Shown here in pieces: positions 23,371-35,050 of a stretch of 64,000 nucleotides of DNA. This stretch comes from Locusta migratoria (Eukaryota > Arthropoda > Insecta > Orthoptera > Acrididae). A program made the position numbers and the translations under genes. The stretch covers positions 479,039,150-479,103,149 of the forward strand of contig CM048748.1 in assembly GCA_026315105.1 (NCBI GenBank), written 5' to 3'. The notes under the pieces were generated by a model. It worked only from the letters and a program-made list of their open reading frames with translations. It did not search any database and was not told the DNA's origin. Every line of letters starts with the position of its first letter. Position 1 is the first letter of the stretch.

Positions 23371-24316
23371 TCTCTGCCTTTTTCTTTAGTATGGACGAAA
23401 AACAGCGACAAGTGCACCACGTTTTCTACCATTCCTAGAAGTATGACGTGTTCCATTTCAACACCAAACAATAGGATACACTTTAAATGTACGATTCAGT
23501 GAAAAAACGAAAACTGAATTGTTTTGTACTTATTTGCTTTCAACAGTTACGTGAAATATTTAAAACTGACTTTTGCTGTTCTCGTTGGCGGTGGCGGCTG
23601 GGCCTCCTTACCACGACTTGTTTGCGCTTGCTCCAACTCCAGCTGAGGCGACGGCCTGCTAACCTTCGTTATTTCAAATTTCTCTTCCAAGCTGAAAGCT
23701 GAGTAATTTGTTTCTAAAACATACTAACGTTGTTCTTTTTTCTTTGATTATAAACACCAAGAACATATGAATATGCACGTGAACACTAAAACACGGTAAG
23801 TAACTGATTACACTGTTAAGTGGCTCTAACAAAATGAGTATGTTGCAATCAAGAGACAAGCTACCTTCGGGTCACGTCACACTCTACGCAGCACCCCCTC
23901 CTAACCTTACGCGTGCTGAAAGGCTGCTCTCCCCCACATCTTTTCAAACAGTTAAATATTTCTTACAACGAAGAGTATAAATGCCATTTACCCTTAAAAT
24001 AGCGACACATTTGCTAAAATGTCCACAGATATGTTGCAAGTAACAATAAGAATTATTTGTTGTTCACGAATCTGTTAAAAAGAAAATTGGGTTAAAAACA
24101 TTGATTTCATTCGGCCTGCAACTCACTACCTTACACGGCGCAGCGAGGTTATGTGGAGAGCACGGAGTCCTTATTGTTCATCATCGCACATTTTGAAGCC
24201 TTGTTCAGTTGATGCGCCTTTATAGTTACAAGGTATCTTACCAAATATGACGTGTTTTTCATGAATCTTCGAAGCGTCAAAATCAATTAAGTAGGGCGGA
24301 TTTTATCTTCATGGAG
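23371..24316. other. Unassigned DNA
   Basis: No gene or known repeat recognised. Confidence 0.4.
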
Positions 24317-24325
24317 GATTTGCGC

Positions 24326-24520
24326 ATGTTCAAATGTTTGTATAGTTTATGGGACTTAACTACGGGGTCATCAGTTCCTAAACTTACAAACTACTTATGA
24401 ACTACCTACGAACTAGGACGGCACAAATATCCATGCCCGAGGGGGGATTCGAACCCCGACCGTGGTGGCCGTGCAGACCGTGACTGGAGCGCCTCAGTCT
24501 CCTCGGCCACCGCGGCCGGC
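24326..24520 (-). mobile_element. Family A SINE
   Basis: Exact 9-bp duplication GATTTGCGC at 24317-24325 and 24521-24529. Well preserved from the tRNA-like head to the 3' end. Confidence 0.95.
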
Positions 24521-24529
24521 GATTTGCGC

Positions 24530-26059
24530 TTGCGCTAGGCGATGTGCGCAGTAGCTCCATTGTCTTACTTCGGTACCATTCGTGCGTAACCGCCAGAGCT
24601 CGAGTAGCCAGGAGCTGGCGTCGCTACCAGCTCCAACGCCAATATTAAAAAAGGGCGTTTCCCCTCGTCCTTCCCCTACCGCGGGAGCGTCCATATGCTG
24701 CCTCCAGGTGGTTCAGAAGAGAATCTGAACCTCAGCCGCGCATGCGCATTGCAATTGTGCGGCCGCTGCCGCCTATTATTTTAGACTTCGGCGCTACGAT
24801 TCGTATACGTGTCGTCTCCGCGACGGTAGAACGTTCCTCTTGCGATAAAAATACTTTTAATGTGAGTAGAAAATAATCTGATAGAAGAACGAAACGTAGA
24901 ATGATAGTTTGAAAACACTTTTTATTTTATTTATTTTTACACCACGAGATTTTTCCGGGGTTCACAGATCCAGTGAAAACATAGGACGCGCCGTCAGTGA
25001 ATGTTCGTGTGTACTGCTGTAGCCGTTTGGTAATGGAGTCTCCCACTTATTGGTCACGTAGCCGCTTCGTTTTACTCTTACGTGTAGCACCCAGATACTT
25101 TTTCTGATACTGCATTCAGTAGCGCGACAGTATGCGAATCAGTTGCTAAAACATCGCCCCTGAAAATGTCATCCACAGACGGTGAAGAAATCCCGGTTTT
25201 TAACGTGAAAGCCACCCAGTCCCGGCAGGCCGGCGCCATACAAGTGCGAAACGTGCGGCCGCTCGGGGCGGAGCAGCAGCGGGGCAGGCGAATTCCGCGG
25301 CATCTCGTTCCTCTGTTTCCAGAGTAGCCACTGTGGTGACCAAGTGATCGCTGGCTGTAACAACTGCTTTGTCAAATGCCGCGATCTTCCTGACTGACAA
25401 GTTCATGTACAGGCTTGTTGAAAAGACTAGCTCGAGCTACACCAACGTTTACTCCCATCTTCTCATCCGCCTCTCCCTCTGCTGTGCCTAACCTGCTACT
25501 ACTTCTCTGTGTCTATTTCTGAATTAATGTTCCGGTAAGTATCATGTAAAAATTCGAACTTGGTACATTAACAACTTATCCAGATTTGTGGTGACTACCC
25601 TTCCCTATATACAGGGAGTCGGGAATTTCCTGTTACATATTTCGAGCATTTGTACAGCGGAATTTGATAAGGAATCCGTGTTCGGGAATGTCGTCCATTG
25701 ACGGTATGAGCATTCTTCCCGTATTTCAGACGGACGTAATATGCACCATAACAAGAGCAAAATGCGTAGTAACGGATCTAAAATGCATATCTCAGTGCTT
25801 TGAACACGTCTTCATATTCGGTTGTCTTCTGTTTACACGTCTCTTATACTGCTCAAGTGCAGTGCTGATAGCTCTTAAAATATTCATTGTAGAGTCCGTA
25901 TTTAGTGGATTCTTTTTTTCTTTTCTTGATTCACGCTACCTCCTCCAAAACTATGCAAAGCAAAAAGTACAAAGGATCAGTTTCACAGAGGAAAAAAAAA
26001 ATAAAGAAAGCTCATAGGATCACTGGATGACATTACCACACGTCAGGTCCTTATCAAAA
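24530..26059. other. Unassigned DNA
   Basis: A moderately GC-rich patch (24540-24800 and 25200-25300) within otherwise AT-rich DNA. The open frame 25664-26017 is hydrophobic in its middle but has no recognised family. Confidence 0.4.
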
Positions 26060-26061
26060 TA

Positions 26062-27435
26062 CACTCCTAGAAAATGAAAAAAAGAACACCATGAATTCGT
26101 CAAGCCAACAGAGCGTAGTTTTACTGACACGTTCTTGAGGATGTGTACAACACACGAGCACGCAGTCAGAACCATACGCACGTCAGTACAATCAGTGCAT
26201 AACATCGACGCTAGCATAGTGTATACCTTCATTATGGAGCAATGCAGGGCGCAACTTTCTCATTAAGACGATCATGCATGCAATTTCCATCTGAGGCCTC
26301 AGTTGGACCAGATCTCGTGTCGGTCGTGTGAGGAGCGCCAAGATGACGTTTCATCCATCTGAAGACATGATCAATGGGGGACACATCTGGGGATAATGAT
26401 GGGCAGGGTAGTTCACGTACACCTAGAAGAGCACCTTGGGTTGTACGGGATACGTGTGGACGTGCATTGTCGTGTTGCATAGGTACATCGCCTTTTGGTA
26501 CATAACGGCTGCAAGACGGGGTGAATGATTGTTTCAGTGTACCGTGCACTGTTCAATTTTCTCACAACGACCACCAGAGGAGAACGGCCAGTGAATGACG
26601 TGGCTCCCCACACCTAGGTGCCAGGTGTCGGCCCCGTTTGCCTCTGTCGCGTACACTCCAGATTTTCGCACTCCCCTGCACGACACCAGACACGCATACG
26701 ACCGTCATTGGCACCGAGGTAGCGGCGACTCTCATCGCTGAAGACGACACGTCTCCGTTCGTCCCTTCATTAGCGCCTACCATGACACCACTGGAGGCGG
26801 GCTGAACGATGTTGGGGCGTGAGCGGAGGACACTCTAACGGCACACATGATCGTGCATCATTGTAAGGGGAGCGATATTCTACACTCGCCATTCTCCTCT
26901 GGCGATCGTCTAGAGAACATTGAAGAGTGCACGGTACACTGAAACCATCAGTTAACCCGTCTTGCTGCCACTCATGCACGAACATGCTTCTCCCACCGGG
27001 CAATGCAGATCCACATGTATCTGGAACCTCCCAATGTGGTGTCTAGGTATACGTCAACTACCCTGGCCAGAACGATCCCCAGATCTCTACCCCATTGAGC
27101 ATGTTTGGGGCCGCATGAAGCGTCATGTTGGGCGGCCTGCATGAGCGGCACGAAATCTGGCCCAACTGGGGCAGCAGGTGCAGACTGCACGGCATGCCAT
27201 TCTATATAACCACATTCGGAACCTCTACGATCGTTGCCATGAGATAATAACATCTTGCATTGCTGCAAAAGGAGGGTATACACGTTACTGACGTCAACAT
27301 CGGTGACTGAACTCACGTGCGTACGGCTCGGCGTGTGTGATCGTGTGTTGTATACAACCTCATGAATGTGTCAATAAAATTTCTCTCTGCGGGGTCGACG
27401 AACTCATGGTGTCCTTTTCTCATTTTCCAGGAGTG
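26062..27435. mobile_element. Tc1/IS630-type element with two inverted 3' halves
   Basis: Bounded by TA (26060-26061 and 27436-27437) and matching inverted terminal repeats of about 40 bp, CACTCCTAGAAAATG on the left and the reverse complement CACTCCTGGAAAATGAG on the right. The left part encodes a broken transposase on the minus strand: VVFSDESRRYLGANDGR near 26745, QHDNARPHVSRTTQ near 26470, SPIDHVFRWMKRH near 26345. The right part encodes another C-terminal half on the plus strand: PERSPDLYPIEHVWGRMKRH (about 27070-27125). In a normal element the C-terminal half occurs once; here both ends carry it. The junction is near 26990-27020. Confidence 0.85.
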
Positions 27436-27976
27436 TATGTACTCAATCTCTTGTATAAGTCTCGGAATTTGCGAAAGGAATTTCCGAAAATCCTTTGTGT
27501 TTCAAAAATACATAGCGCGTCTCCTTCGAAATGCTCATCAGAGTGTGGTGTAAAAATTTGTTAAAGTAGGTATAGAATTTTTGGAGGTTTTTGGTAAAAA
27601 CTTTTATCCTTTATACATTACGCCTACATGTGTATAAATGTCTTTCATATGTAAAGCGTACTTTTTTTGTGAACCCATGTGACAGCAGGTGTGTCAAAGA
27701 AACAACGGACGGATTTTAACGTTACGCGAGGATTTCGTCTCTTACTTTCTTTTTAATGACGGGGCGGCAATTTTGCAACTTTCCCAGGTTGGTATTTATG
27801 CTCGCTCCGACCCTGAGTGACGGCATAATTGCCCAGAATATGACATTAATTGTTAGAACGTTTGAAATGTAAGAGTTGCGCGTCGGTCGCCAGAGAAATC
27901 GTCTCGCGCCAAGTGCTGTACCAGGCGCCGTATAGATTAAGTGCGAGACGGAAACTGGAAAGGATGGAGGAGATAG
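27436..27976. other. Unassigned DNA
   Basis: No recognised feature. Confidence 0.4.
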
Positions 27977-28028
27977 AGACAGAGAGAGAGAGATAGATAC
28001 AGAGACAGAGAGAGAGAGAGAGAGAGTG
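27977..28028. repeat. (GA)n microsatellite
   Basis: Interrupted GA dinucleotide repeat, with further GA-rich sequence to about 28043. Confidence 0.9.
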
Positions 28029-28579
28029 GGTGAAAGAGAGAGACGGCAGTGAGGGAGGAGGCGACGCGACAGACGTCGGCCGATTTATGCAACCTGGGGC
28101 GGCGGCGGGGGAAACATTTCTTCTTTCCGGCAAGTTTGCTTTATGTCTCAACTTGAGTCTGGCGGCGGCGGCGGCGGTTCCGCTTTTCTTTTCTGCGAAC
28201 TTTTGTGCGTCGCATACATAATAGAATACAGTGTTTTATTACCGGGGAGAGCATTAAGACGCGGCTGCGCGCGGTCGCCGCCGTTGTCTGGGCTGGCTGT
28301 CGCTCACATTCAGTTCCGCGGAAAGCTGCGCGCCCGCCGTCTCCAGGGCCGCGGAGCCAAATTAAAGGAGAGCGAAGCCCGCGTGGGTCTGGCGGGCTCA
28401 CCTGCCCCATCCGCCTGCACGATGCATTGCCATCGTCCACCGTCCACCGACTGTCGCTTCTCTTCCCTCCTGTCTGGCCCGCGCGTGCAGCACAGGTAGT
28501 AACACTGTCGTTACTCTTCCGAGGTTCGGTAGTCTTACCTTCAGTTCAGAATATCCAGGTGACACAACTGTCAAATGAA
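28029..28579. other. GC-rich block
   Basis: CpG-rich, with a (GGC)n patch at about 28159-28177. Open frames on both strands have low-complexity translations. No protein family recognised. Confidence 0.4.
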
Positions 28580-28593
28580 GATCCAGTCATAAA

Positions 28594-28793
28594 AAAATGT
28601 TCAAATGTTTGTAAGACTTAAGGGACTTAACTGCGGGTCATCAGTCCCTAAACGTACAAACTACTTACGAACTTCCTCATTATACTAAAGACGACACAAA
28701 AATCCATGCCCGATGCCGATTCGAAACCCGACGGCGGACTGCCGCGCGCACCGCAACACGGCGCTCCAGCACGCGCGGCTAATCCGCCGCGGC
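28594..28793 (-). mobile_element. Family A SINE, GC-head subfamily
   Basis: Exact 14-bp duplication GATCCAGTCATAAA at 28580-28593 and 28794-28807. The head reads CGCCGCGGCGGATTAGCCG on the minus strand, unlike the GGCCGGCCGCGG head of most copies. The same variant occurs at 50626 and 63798. Confidence 0.95.
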
Positions 28794-28886
28794 GATCCAG
28801 TCATAAACAGACGTAAATATGAAACAGAACAACGGTGTACGACATTTGACACATCGATTTCGGAATTGACGAAACTCTCACAACAC

Positions 28887-28913
28887 CTGAGGATGGCGTT
28901 CAATAGCCGAAAT
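28887..28913 (+). ncRNA. Hammerhead-like motif, isolated
   Basis: CTGAGGA at 28887-28893, a T, then stem GGC / loop GTTCAATA / GCC, then GAAAT at 28909-28913. It has the same layout as the motifs in the palindromes but no inverted partner nearby. Confidence 0.3.
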
Positions 28914-28991
28914 AAGCTTATTCTGCCAACAACAATGTGCCAATAAAAGCTATCAGTTATTAATAGCAGTGTCCTGGATTGAAACTTTAAA

Positions 28992-29170
28992 GCCACGGTG
29001 GAGTAGCCGAGCGGTCTAAAGCGTCTCGTTGCGGAGCGCGTGGTTGCTCGCCGTGGAGGTTCGAGTCCTCCCTGGGGCATGGGTTTATGTGTTTGTCCGT
29101 AGGTTAGTTTACCTAGGGCTGATGACCACGCAGTTTGGTCCGAAAGATTTACAGACATTTGAACCTTTTT
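28992..29170 (+). mobile_element. Family A SINE, AGCCGAGCGG subfamily
   Basis: Exact 12-bp duplication TGAAACTTTAAA at 28980-28991 and 29171-29182. The A-box AGTAGCCGAGCGGTCTAAAG and B-box GAGGTTCGAGTCCTCC are very close to a real Leu/Ser tRNA. Confidence 0.95.
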
Positions 29171-29182
29171 TGAAACTTTAAA

Positions 29183-29534
29183 ATGTCATTAAAATAAATT
29201 TTTAATACGGTGGACCCCACACAAATCAAATTGTTGACTACCAGTATTTAATCATGTAGGAACGGTCCTATATGACCACCGAATGTAAGGATCAGGCAAA
29301 AACCTCTTAGGCCTAAATTTATGCATAATATAGTATTGAAATAGATGTTTTTTTTTTCACAGCAATAGAGAAATGAAAAACCCGATGATGAAGACGCAGA
29401 CGTACTGAAACATGTTCTGCTGAAAAATAAAATAGTCTTTTGTGTATCATGCGGTTCTCATACCTAGAATTTCCACTGCAACACGGCAGTGATAAGAGCT
29501 GCAAATCGAGAAAATGATGCACATCCTTTAGCGC
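29183..29534. other. Unassigned DNA
   Basis: No recognised feature. Confidence 0.4.
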
Positions 29535-29605
29535 TGCCTGATTTTCTTAAACTACATCCCGTTGCCTCTGTTTCCCTCTTGTTAATATTCACCTTATCGC
29601 GTAAC

Positions 29606-29905
29606 TAATGAGGAGGCGCTGAACAGAATTGTGAAGAAAAGGGATTTCTGGCATATGTTTACTAAAACAAGGAATATATTGGTAGGACACATTCTTAGAC
29701 ATCAATGAATCGTGAATTTAGCATTGGAGGGAAGTGTGTGGGGTAAAAATCGCAGGAGAAGACCAAGAGATGAATGCAGGAAGCAGATTCAGATGGATAT
29801 TGGTTGCCGTTCTTGTGAGGAGATGAAGAGGCTTGCTCAGGATAGAGTAGGATGGAGAGCTGCATCAAATCAGTCTCCGGACTGAAAACCACAACAACAA
29901 GAACG
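29606..29905 (+). pseudogene. RTE-type LINE 3' end nested in opposite orientation
   Basis: Starts at the equivalent of RVTNEE, then LVGHILRHQ, then a stop in place of GFVN, then LALEGSVWGKN and DIGCRSCEEMKRLAQD. It ends with GGACTGAAAACCACAACAAC. It sits inside an antisense RTE copy, so it is a later 5'-truncated insertion or an internal inversion. Confidence 0.75.
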
Positions 29906-30239
29906 AAACGATACCTTCCTATCAAGACACTGACCATTCCGTTCAAGTGCTGTTCCTGGTGTGCAAGAATTACATCGGCAAACCGCAAAACTTTTATTTC
30001 TTCTGTCTGAACTTTAGTTCCCTTTCAAAATTTCTTTTCGCTTTCCTTTACAGCTTTTTCACTGTACACATTGAATAACACTGGGAAAAAGGCTACAACC
30101 TGGACTTACTGCCGTCCGCATCAATGCTTTTAGTTCACATTCTTCACTCTTATAAACTGCTATCTGGTTCTTGTGCGAGTTCAATGTAAGTTTTCGTTTC
30201 GTACATTTTACCCCCGCTGACCTCGGTATTTGAAAGTGT

Positions 30240-30367
30240 GTATTAAAGCTAACATTGTCAAAAGATTTCCCCAACTCTACATAAGCTAAAAACTTAGGTT
30301 TGTATATTACAGCTAGCATTGACAAATGCTTTCTCCAAATCTACGCAAGCTAGAAGCTTAGATTTGC
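30240..30367. repeat. 64-bp tandem duplication in LINE fragment
   Basis: 30240-30303 and 30304-30367 are two diverged copies of one RTE segment, each running from TATTAAAGCTAACATTG / TATTACAGCTAGCATTG to AACTTAGGTTTG / AGCTTAGATTTG. Confidence 0.8.
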
Positions 30368-30430
30368 CTTTCCTTTACCTATCTGCTAAGAAAAGTGGTA
30401 AGGTGAGTATTGCTCCGTGCTTTTCAACAC

Positions 30431-31155
30431 CTCTCATAAAATCACGTGGGGTTGCTCTCTTACAAGCACAAAATGGGGGACGTCTTGTTAAGGTAAGGGC
30501 AATATTGCAAGTGCCGTAGGTGTGAATGGTTTAAAGTCGCCCATTTGCCAAAATATTATCCCCCTGACATGAAGCTACTGTTGGGGACTGATCCGTGCCA
30601 AAACCCGCCATTCTCACACGCGAATTCGATTCGTGTGCCGCCAGCTCTGCGCTCAGGCGACGCGTCTCATGAGCAGTTCCGCAGGCAGCCGCTCCGCCTC
30701 ATTCTGTCGCCTGACCACGTTTGAGGCGCCCGCGGTGGCGACGCCCTTCCGAACTGACTGATGCGCCTCAGACGCGCCGAAGGACACTCGAGACCTGTGT
30801 CCCGCTGGCGCTGGCGGCATTGGCGGCAGAACGCCGTTTCAGTTGGGTAACGGATGCAGTGCGGTGCGAAACGTTCTGCAATTTATGCGCTGCAGGTTTC
30901 CCAGACCTTCGCGTCGGGCCCTCGTTTTTTGACATATGCTCTGAGGGTCAGAAAAAAATTGAGTGCCCGACAAATCCGAAGTGACGTCATCAATCAAGTG
31001 ATCGGAAAGTATGGTGGCCGACTACGAGTTCACTAAGCATTTGCACGAGAAGTTCATTTGTAATTAGGGTAAAAACAGCTTAAATAATACATTTCTAAAA
31101 AAAGAAAAAAAAGTTGTCAATTGATAAAAGCAGTGTGGTCCACGATCAAAATAAG
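30431..31155. other. Unassigned DNA, partly GC-rich
   Basis: 30600-30930 is CpG-rich. No protein family or repeat recognised. Confidence 0.4.
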
Positions 31156-31356
31156 TTCAAATGTTCAAATGTTTGTTCAGCTTAAGAGACTTAACTACGG
31201 GGTCATCAGTCCCTAAACTTACGAACTACTTATGAACTACTTACGAACCAGGACGGCACAAATATCCATGCCCGAGGGGGGATTCGAACCCCCGACCGTA
31301 ATGGTCGTGCAGAACGCGTCTGGTGCGCTGCAGACCGCTCGGCCACCGCGGCCGGC
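31156..31356 (-). mobile_element. Family A SINE
   Basis: The 3' motif TTCAAATG is present twice in tandem (31156 and 31163). The anticodon-arm region is altered (CGTTCTGCACGACC). No target duplication found. Confidence 0.9.
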
Positions 31357-31500
31357 CCTGTCTATCCATTACGGATTCGTTTTCGTGTAGCGTTATCTGC
31401 AAGAAGTCAAATCTCCTCAAGTATGTGTCGTACTATAGTGTGATCGCAGTGTCAGCACCAAATACCGTACTTCAGAATCGTCTCCTAGTTAAACTGCGTG

Positions 31501-31700
31501 ACCCGGCCGCGGTGGATGAGGGGACTGCGACGCGCCAGTCACGGTCTGCACGGCCACTACGGTAGGGGGTTCGAATCTCCCCTCGGGCATGGATATTTGT
31601 TCCGTCCTAGTTCGTAAGCAGTTCATAAGTAGTTTGTAAGTTTAGGGACTGATGACCCCGTAGTTAAGTCCCATAAGCTATACAAACATTTGAACATTTT
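31501..31700 (+). mobile_element. Family A SINE
   Basis: Exact 12-bp duplication TTAAACTGCGTG at 31489-31500 and 31701-31712. The A-box is damaged (GGTGGATGAGGGG). Confidence 0.95.
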
Positions 31701-31963
31701 TTAAACTGCGTGTTTACGGAATATCGTCCCTCTTCTGGAGCTGAATATGTGATTTGGTATCATTAGGGACACCGCAATAGTAATTGATGTAAAGTGATCG
31801 ATTAATTTGATCCGCTGAGCGTTCTTAGGCAAAAAATGAATTAAAATACTGTGTACCATAATTATTACAACCGAAGATACCGTAAAACAAACCGACCGAA
31901 ATATTCACAGCAAGAACAGAAGGAAGTCGCGTTTGAGTATAAAGAAGGGACGAATATGTTTCG

Positions 31964-32163
31964 CGCCGCTTCAGAATAGCCGTGCTCACTAAGCCGTCTT
32001 GCTGCGGTGCGCGCGGTCTTTCGCCGTCGGGGGTTCGAATCTCCCCTCGGCCAAGGATGCTTGTGTTGTCCTTAACATAAATTACTTTACGATAGTTTAA
32101 GTAGTTTGTAAGCCTAGTGACTAATAACCGACTTGGTAAAGTCCCTTAGATTTACAAACGTTT
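31964..32163 (+). mobile_element. Family A SINE, diverged
   Basis: Flanked by GAATATGTTTCG (31952-31963) and GAATATATTTCG (32164-32175), a 12-bp duplication with one difference. The tail reads GTGACTAATAACCGACTTGG. Confidence 0.85.
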
Positions 32164-32189
32164 GAATATATTTCGTTTCGATAAAAAAA

Positions 32190-32505
32190 GAAGGGAATCG
32201 CTGGAGTCAGGGTAGAGAGTTTCACGGAAAAGATGCAAGTGCTGAGGTGATATAATTGCAAAATTTCTTTCAATTTTCTCCTCCTAATGCGAACGTGTTT
32301 TGTTGCCACCCGCGTACACACGGAGACGGTATCGTCATAATAAAATAATAGAAATCAGATCGAAACCGGATTGTTTTGGGTGTTCGTTTGGCCCGAACGT
32401 TATTATAGAACTGGACGGAAGACGAGTATTGTGTGAGCGGTCCGATTAACTTTTTGGCAGACATTCGGTTGTGATTTGCAGCGTGAATGCAGAGGCCACC
32501 TTGTC
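32190..32505 (+). pseudogene. CR1-like LINE 3' end, strongly diverged
   Basis: Same order of landmarks as other CR1-like ends: an open stretch near TTCTCCTCCTAATGCGAA, EIRSKPD-type residues, then GATTAACTTTTTGGCAGACA and GTGATTTGCAGCGTGAATG. Identification is by layout, with many mismatches. Confidence 0.5.
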
Positions 32506-32646
32506 GCCTACTCGTCCTCACATGTCCAACACTATAGTGGGTGTGAAGACGACGTCGCAAACAGTATGATCGAAACGGGTTATCAACAAATTTAATTGCT
32601 ACGCTCTAGACTGTTTTGTTATCATCACTGAGACATCGCTGTTAGT

Positions 32647-32838
32647 TCAAATGTTTGTTAAGCTTAAGGGACTTAACTACGGGGTCATCAGTCCCTAAAC
32701 TTACAAACTACTTATGAACTACCTACAACTAAGGACGGCACAAATATCCATGCCCGAGGGGGGATTCGAACCCCCGACCGTAGTGGCCGTGCAGACCGTG
32801 ACTGAAGCGCCTCAATCCCCTCGGCCACCGCGGCCGGC
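32647..32838 (-). mobile_element. Family A SINE
   Basis: Exact 11-bp duplication TCGCTGTTAGT at 32636-32646 and 32839-32849. It is one of the least mutated copies in the window. Confidence 0.95.
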
Positions 32839-32994
32839 TCGCTGTTAGTCCCACAGCGTTTCGTGTCAAAGGCCTGATCGGTCCGCTGTGACCTAAAACC
32901 ACTGCTTACGCACCGCTAGTTTCGCGTCTATAAGCTGTCACACACGCGAACAGAGGCCCCTACGTCAGAAGTGCAGCTAGCTCACGGCTGCCCT

Positions 32995-33275
32995 CGATGA
33001 TGATGATTTGGTGTGGCATTTTGGGCCGTTAGACCCCAGCTGGGATCGTGTACGGCCTGCCTGGTGCGAGTCTTTAAGTGACGCCACACGGGCGACTTGT
33101 ATACCGACGATGATGACGAGGACGACACGACACCCGGTCCGCGCGTGGACAAGATTCACCCCGTCGGGGAATCGAACCCGGGCCCCTGCGTGCCGCTGCC
33201 GAGCCAACATGGCCGCCACTCGGGGCCACCAGCTGCGCTGCCGCGCCCGCGCGGAGCTCGACCAGCGTCCCGGAG
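32995..33275 (-). mobile_element. tRNA-derived SINE, family C
   Basis: On the minus strand: A-box-like TGTTGGCTCGGCAGCGG, B-box CCCGGGTTCGATTCCCC, body GGGTGTCGTGTCGTCCTC, GACTCGCACCAGGCAGG, and a (ATC)n tail at about 33000. No homologue elsewhere in the window. Confidence 0.6.
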
Positions 33276-33468
33276 TAGCACACGCCTTTTACTACCACTG
33301 CTCAGTGTGGCATTTCTCTGCATTAACAACCGACGAAATCGTCACCATAAACGACTGAACCAGTTTCAACTGTGCACCGTACCAGACTAATCTGATAGGA
33401 AACCGTACGACAAATTGCAAGTTAATTGACTCAATTTGTTAATACTAACAGGAATTCCAGCTTGGTGG

Positions 33469-34524
33469 TCATCTACATCTACATGGATGCTCACCAAATC
33501 ACATTTAAGTCCCTGGTAGAAGGTTTATCGAACCACTTTTCTATTATTTATCTCCCACTCCATTCTCGAATAGCGCGTAGAAGAAAGAACACCCGAATCT
33601 CTCCGTTCGAGCTCTGATTTCTCGTATTTTATTCTGACGATCATTTCCACCAATGTAGGTGGGAGTCAACAGTCTATGTTCGCATTCGGAGGAGAATGTT
33701 TGCGATTGGAGTTTTGTAAGTAGCTCACGCCACAGCGATAAGCGCCGTTGTTGTAATGATAACCATCCCAGATCCTGTATCATTTCCGTGACGCTGTCTC
33801 CCCTGTATCATGACAATAGAAAACGAACTGCTCTTCCTTGGACTCTTTCGATGTCCTCCGTCGAACCCACGTGATAAGGATCCCATATTGGGCAGAAATA
33901 CTGCAAAAAAGTAAGGACGAGCGAAGTGTATGAAGTTTCTTTAGTACTTCCGTCACATCTTTTATGGGTTCTGGAAATAAAACGCAGTCTCTGGTTCACC
34001 TTACCCACGATTTTATTTACTTGTTTTCCCAGTTTAAGTCTGAAGTAATCGTAATTGCTAGGTATTTAGTGGAGTTTACGGCCTTCACTTTTGATTAATT
34101 TATCTTGTAAACAAAGTTTAACGGATTTCTTTTCGTACTCATCTCGACGACTTCACAGTTCTCATCATTTAGAGTCAAAACAAACAATTTTGGTTTTGAT
34201 CTTCAGATGATTTTACTAGACGGTAAATAACGGCGTCATCTGCAAACAACCTAAGAGAGCTGCTTAGATTTTCTCCCAAATAGTTTATGTAAATAAGGAA
34301 CAGCAGAGGACCAATAACACTACCCTGCGGAACGCTCGATATCACTTCTCTTTCAGTCGTTGCTTTACCATCTATTACAGTCCAATTACAAACTGTGTCC
34401 TCTCTGACAGGAAATCACCTATCCAGCCGCAAATTAGGGGCGATATACCATAACCACTCAATTTGATTAAAAGCCGTTTGTGAGGTACGGTGTGAAAAGC
34501 CTTCTGGAAATCAAGAAATATGAT
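33469..34524 (-). pseudogene. CR1-like LINE, antisense 3' half
   Basis: On the minus strand it runs from about 34524 through an intact catalytic FADD (34235-34246). It continues through an IRRLRFISRTHKRC-like region to NKIREIRARTERFGCSFFY (about 33640-33580). It ends at the CATCTACATCTACATG motif (33469). Frameshifts are present. Confidence 0.85.
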
Positions 34525-34729
34525 TCAAATATGTATTTAAAATGTCACATATAGATTTTATTCACCTGGTCCATCACCTCATACACATTTAAGAGTGAAA
34601 TCGACGAAAGATATAAATAAAAAGGCCTCTCCAGTACATTTTTGCACTATTAACTTCTAAAATGCACTGGAGATTCCTTGTTCTTTATACGTTTTATTGA
34701 TTCGACTGTTAAATGTTTTATGTTGGATA

Positions 34730-35050
34730 CATGAGTCCAAAGGACTGAAATCTGCACTGGTACTGTTCAATCATGTGAACGAAAACGATTTGTGACATAT
34801 TTAAATAAATTACTCATATCACACCACCAAGTTAGATATGTGTTATTTTTATTGAATATGTAATGCGCACCTGACATTTCGTGTTATTTCTTTTAACGGT
34901 AAACATCGTAAGTGACGTACATGTGTCCGCAGGACGTAAAACTACACTAAGGATGTTCGTTCAGTAAACGAAGTCGATGTGCTGTGTTTTTAAATAAATA
35001 TTTTATATCATAACCACCAAGCCGAAGTTTCTGTTACTTCTAATACTATT
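34730..35050. repeat. Imperfect 190-bp tandem repeat, about 1.7 units
   Basis: CATGAGTCC at 34730 and CATGTGTCC at 34920 start two diverged units. Shared landmarks include GAACGAAAACGA / GTAAACGAAGTCGA, TTTAAATAAATTACTCATATC / TTTAAATAAATATTTTATATC, and ACCACCAAG. Confidence 0.7.

Larger units (their letters stand above)
29535..30430 (-). pseudogene. RTE-type LINE fragment, interrupted
   Basis: Antisense RTE sequence equivalent to about 40675-41190 of the larger copy, in two pieces (29535-29605 and about 29925-30430). They are separated by a plus-strand RTE 3' end. Minus-strand remnants include CVQ, EECELKALMRTAV and FDNVSFNTHFQI (30325-30059). It is heavily mutated. Confidence 0.75.

Noticed and set aside
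25664..26017. 117-codon frame with hydrophobic segment
   Set aside because: No family recognised, no signal or membrane pattern beyond one weak stretch, and it lies just outside a Tc1-type element.
28992..29075. Leu/Ser tRNA gene
   Set aside because: Boxes are very tRNA-like, but the unit continues into the SINE body and has a target duplication, so it is a SINE head.
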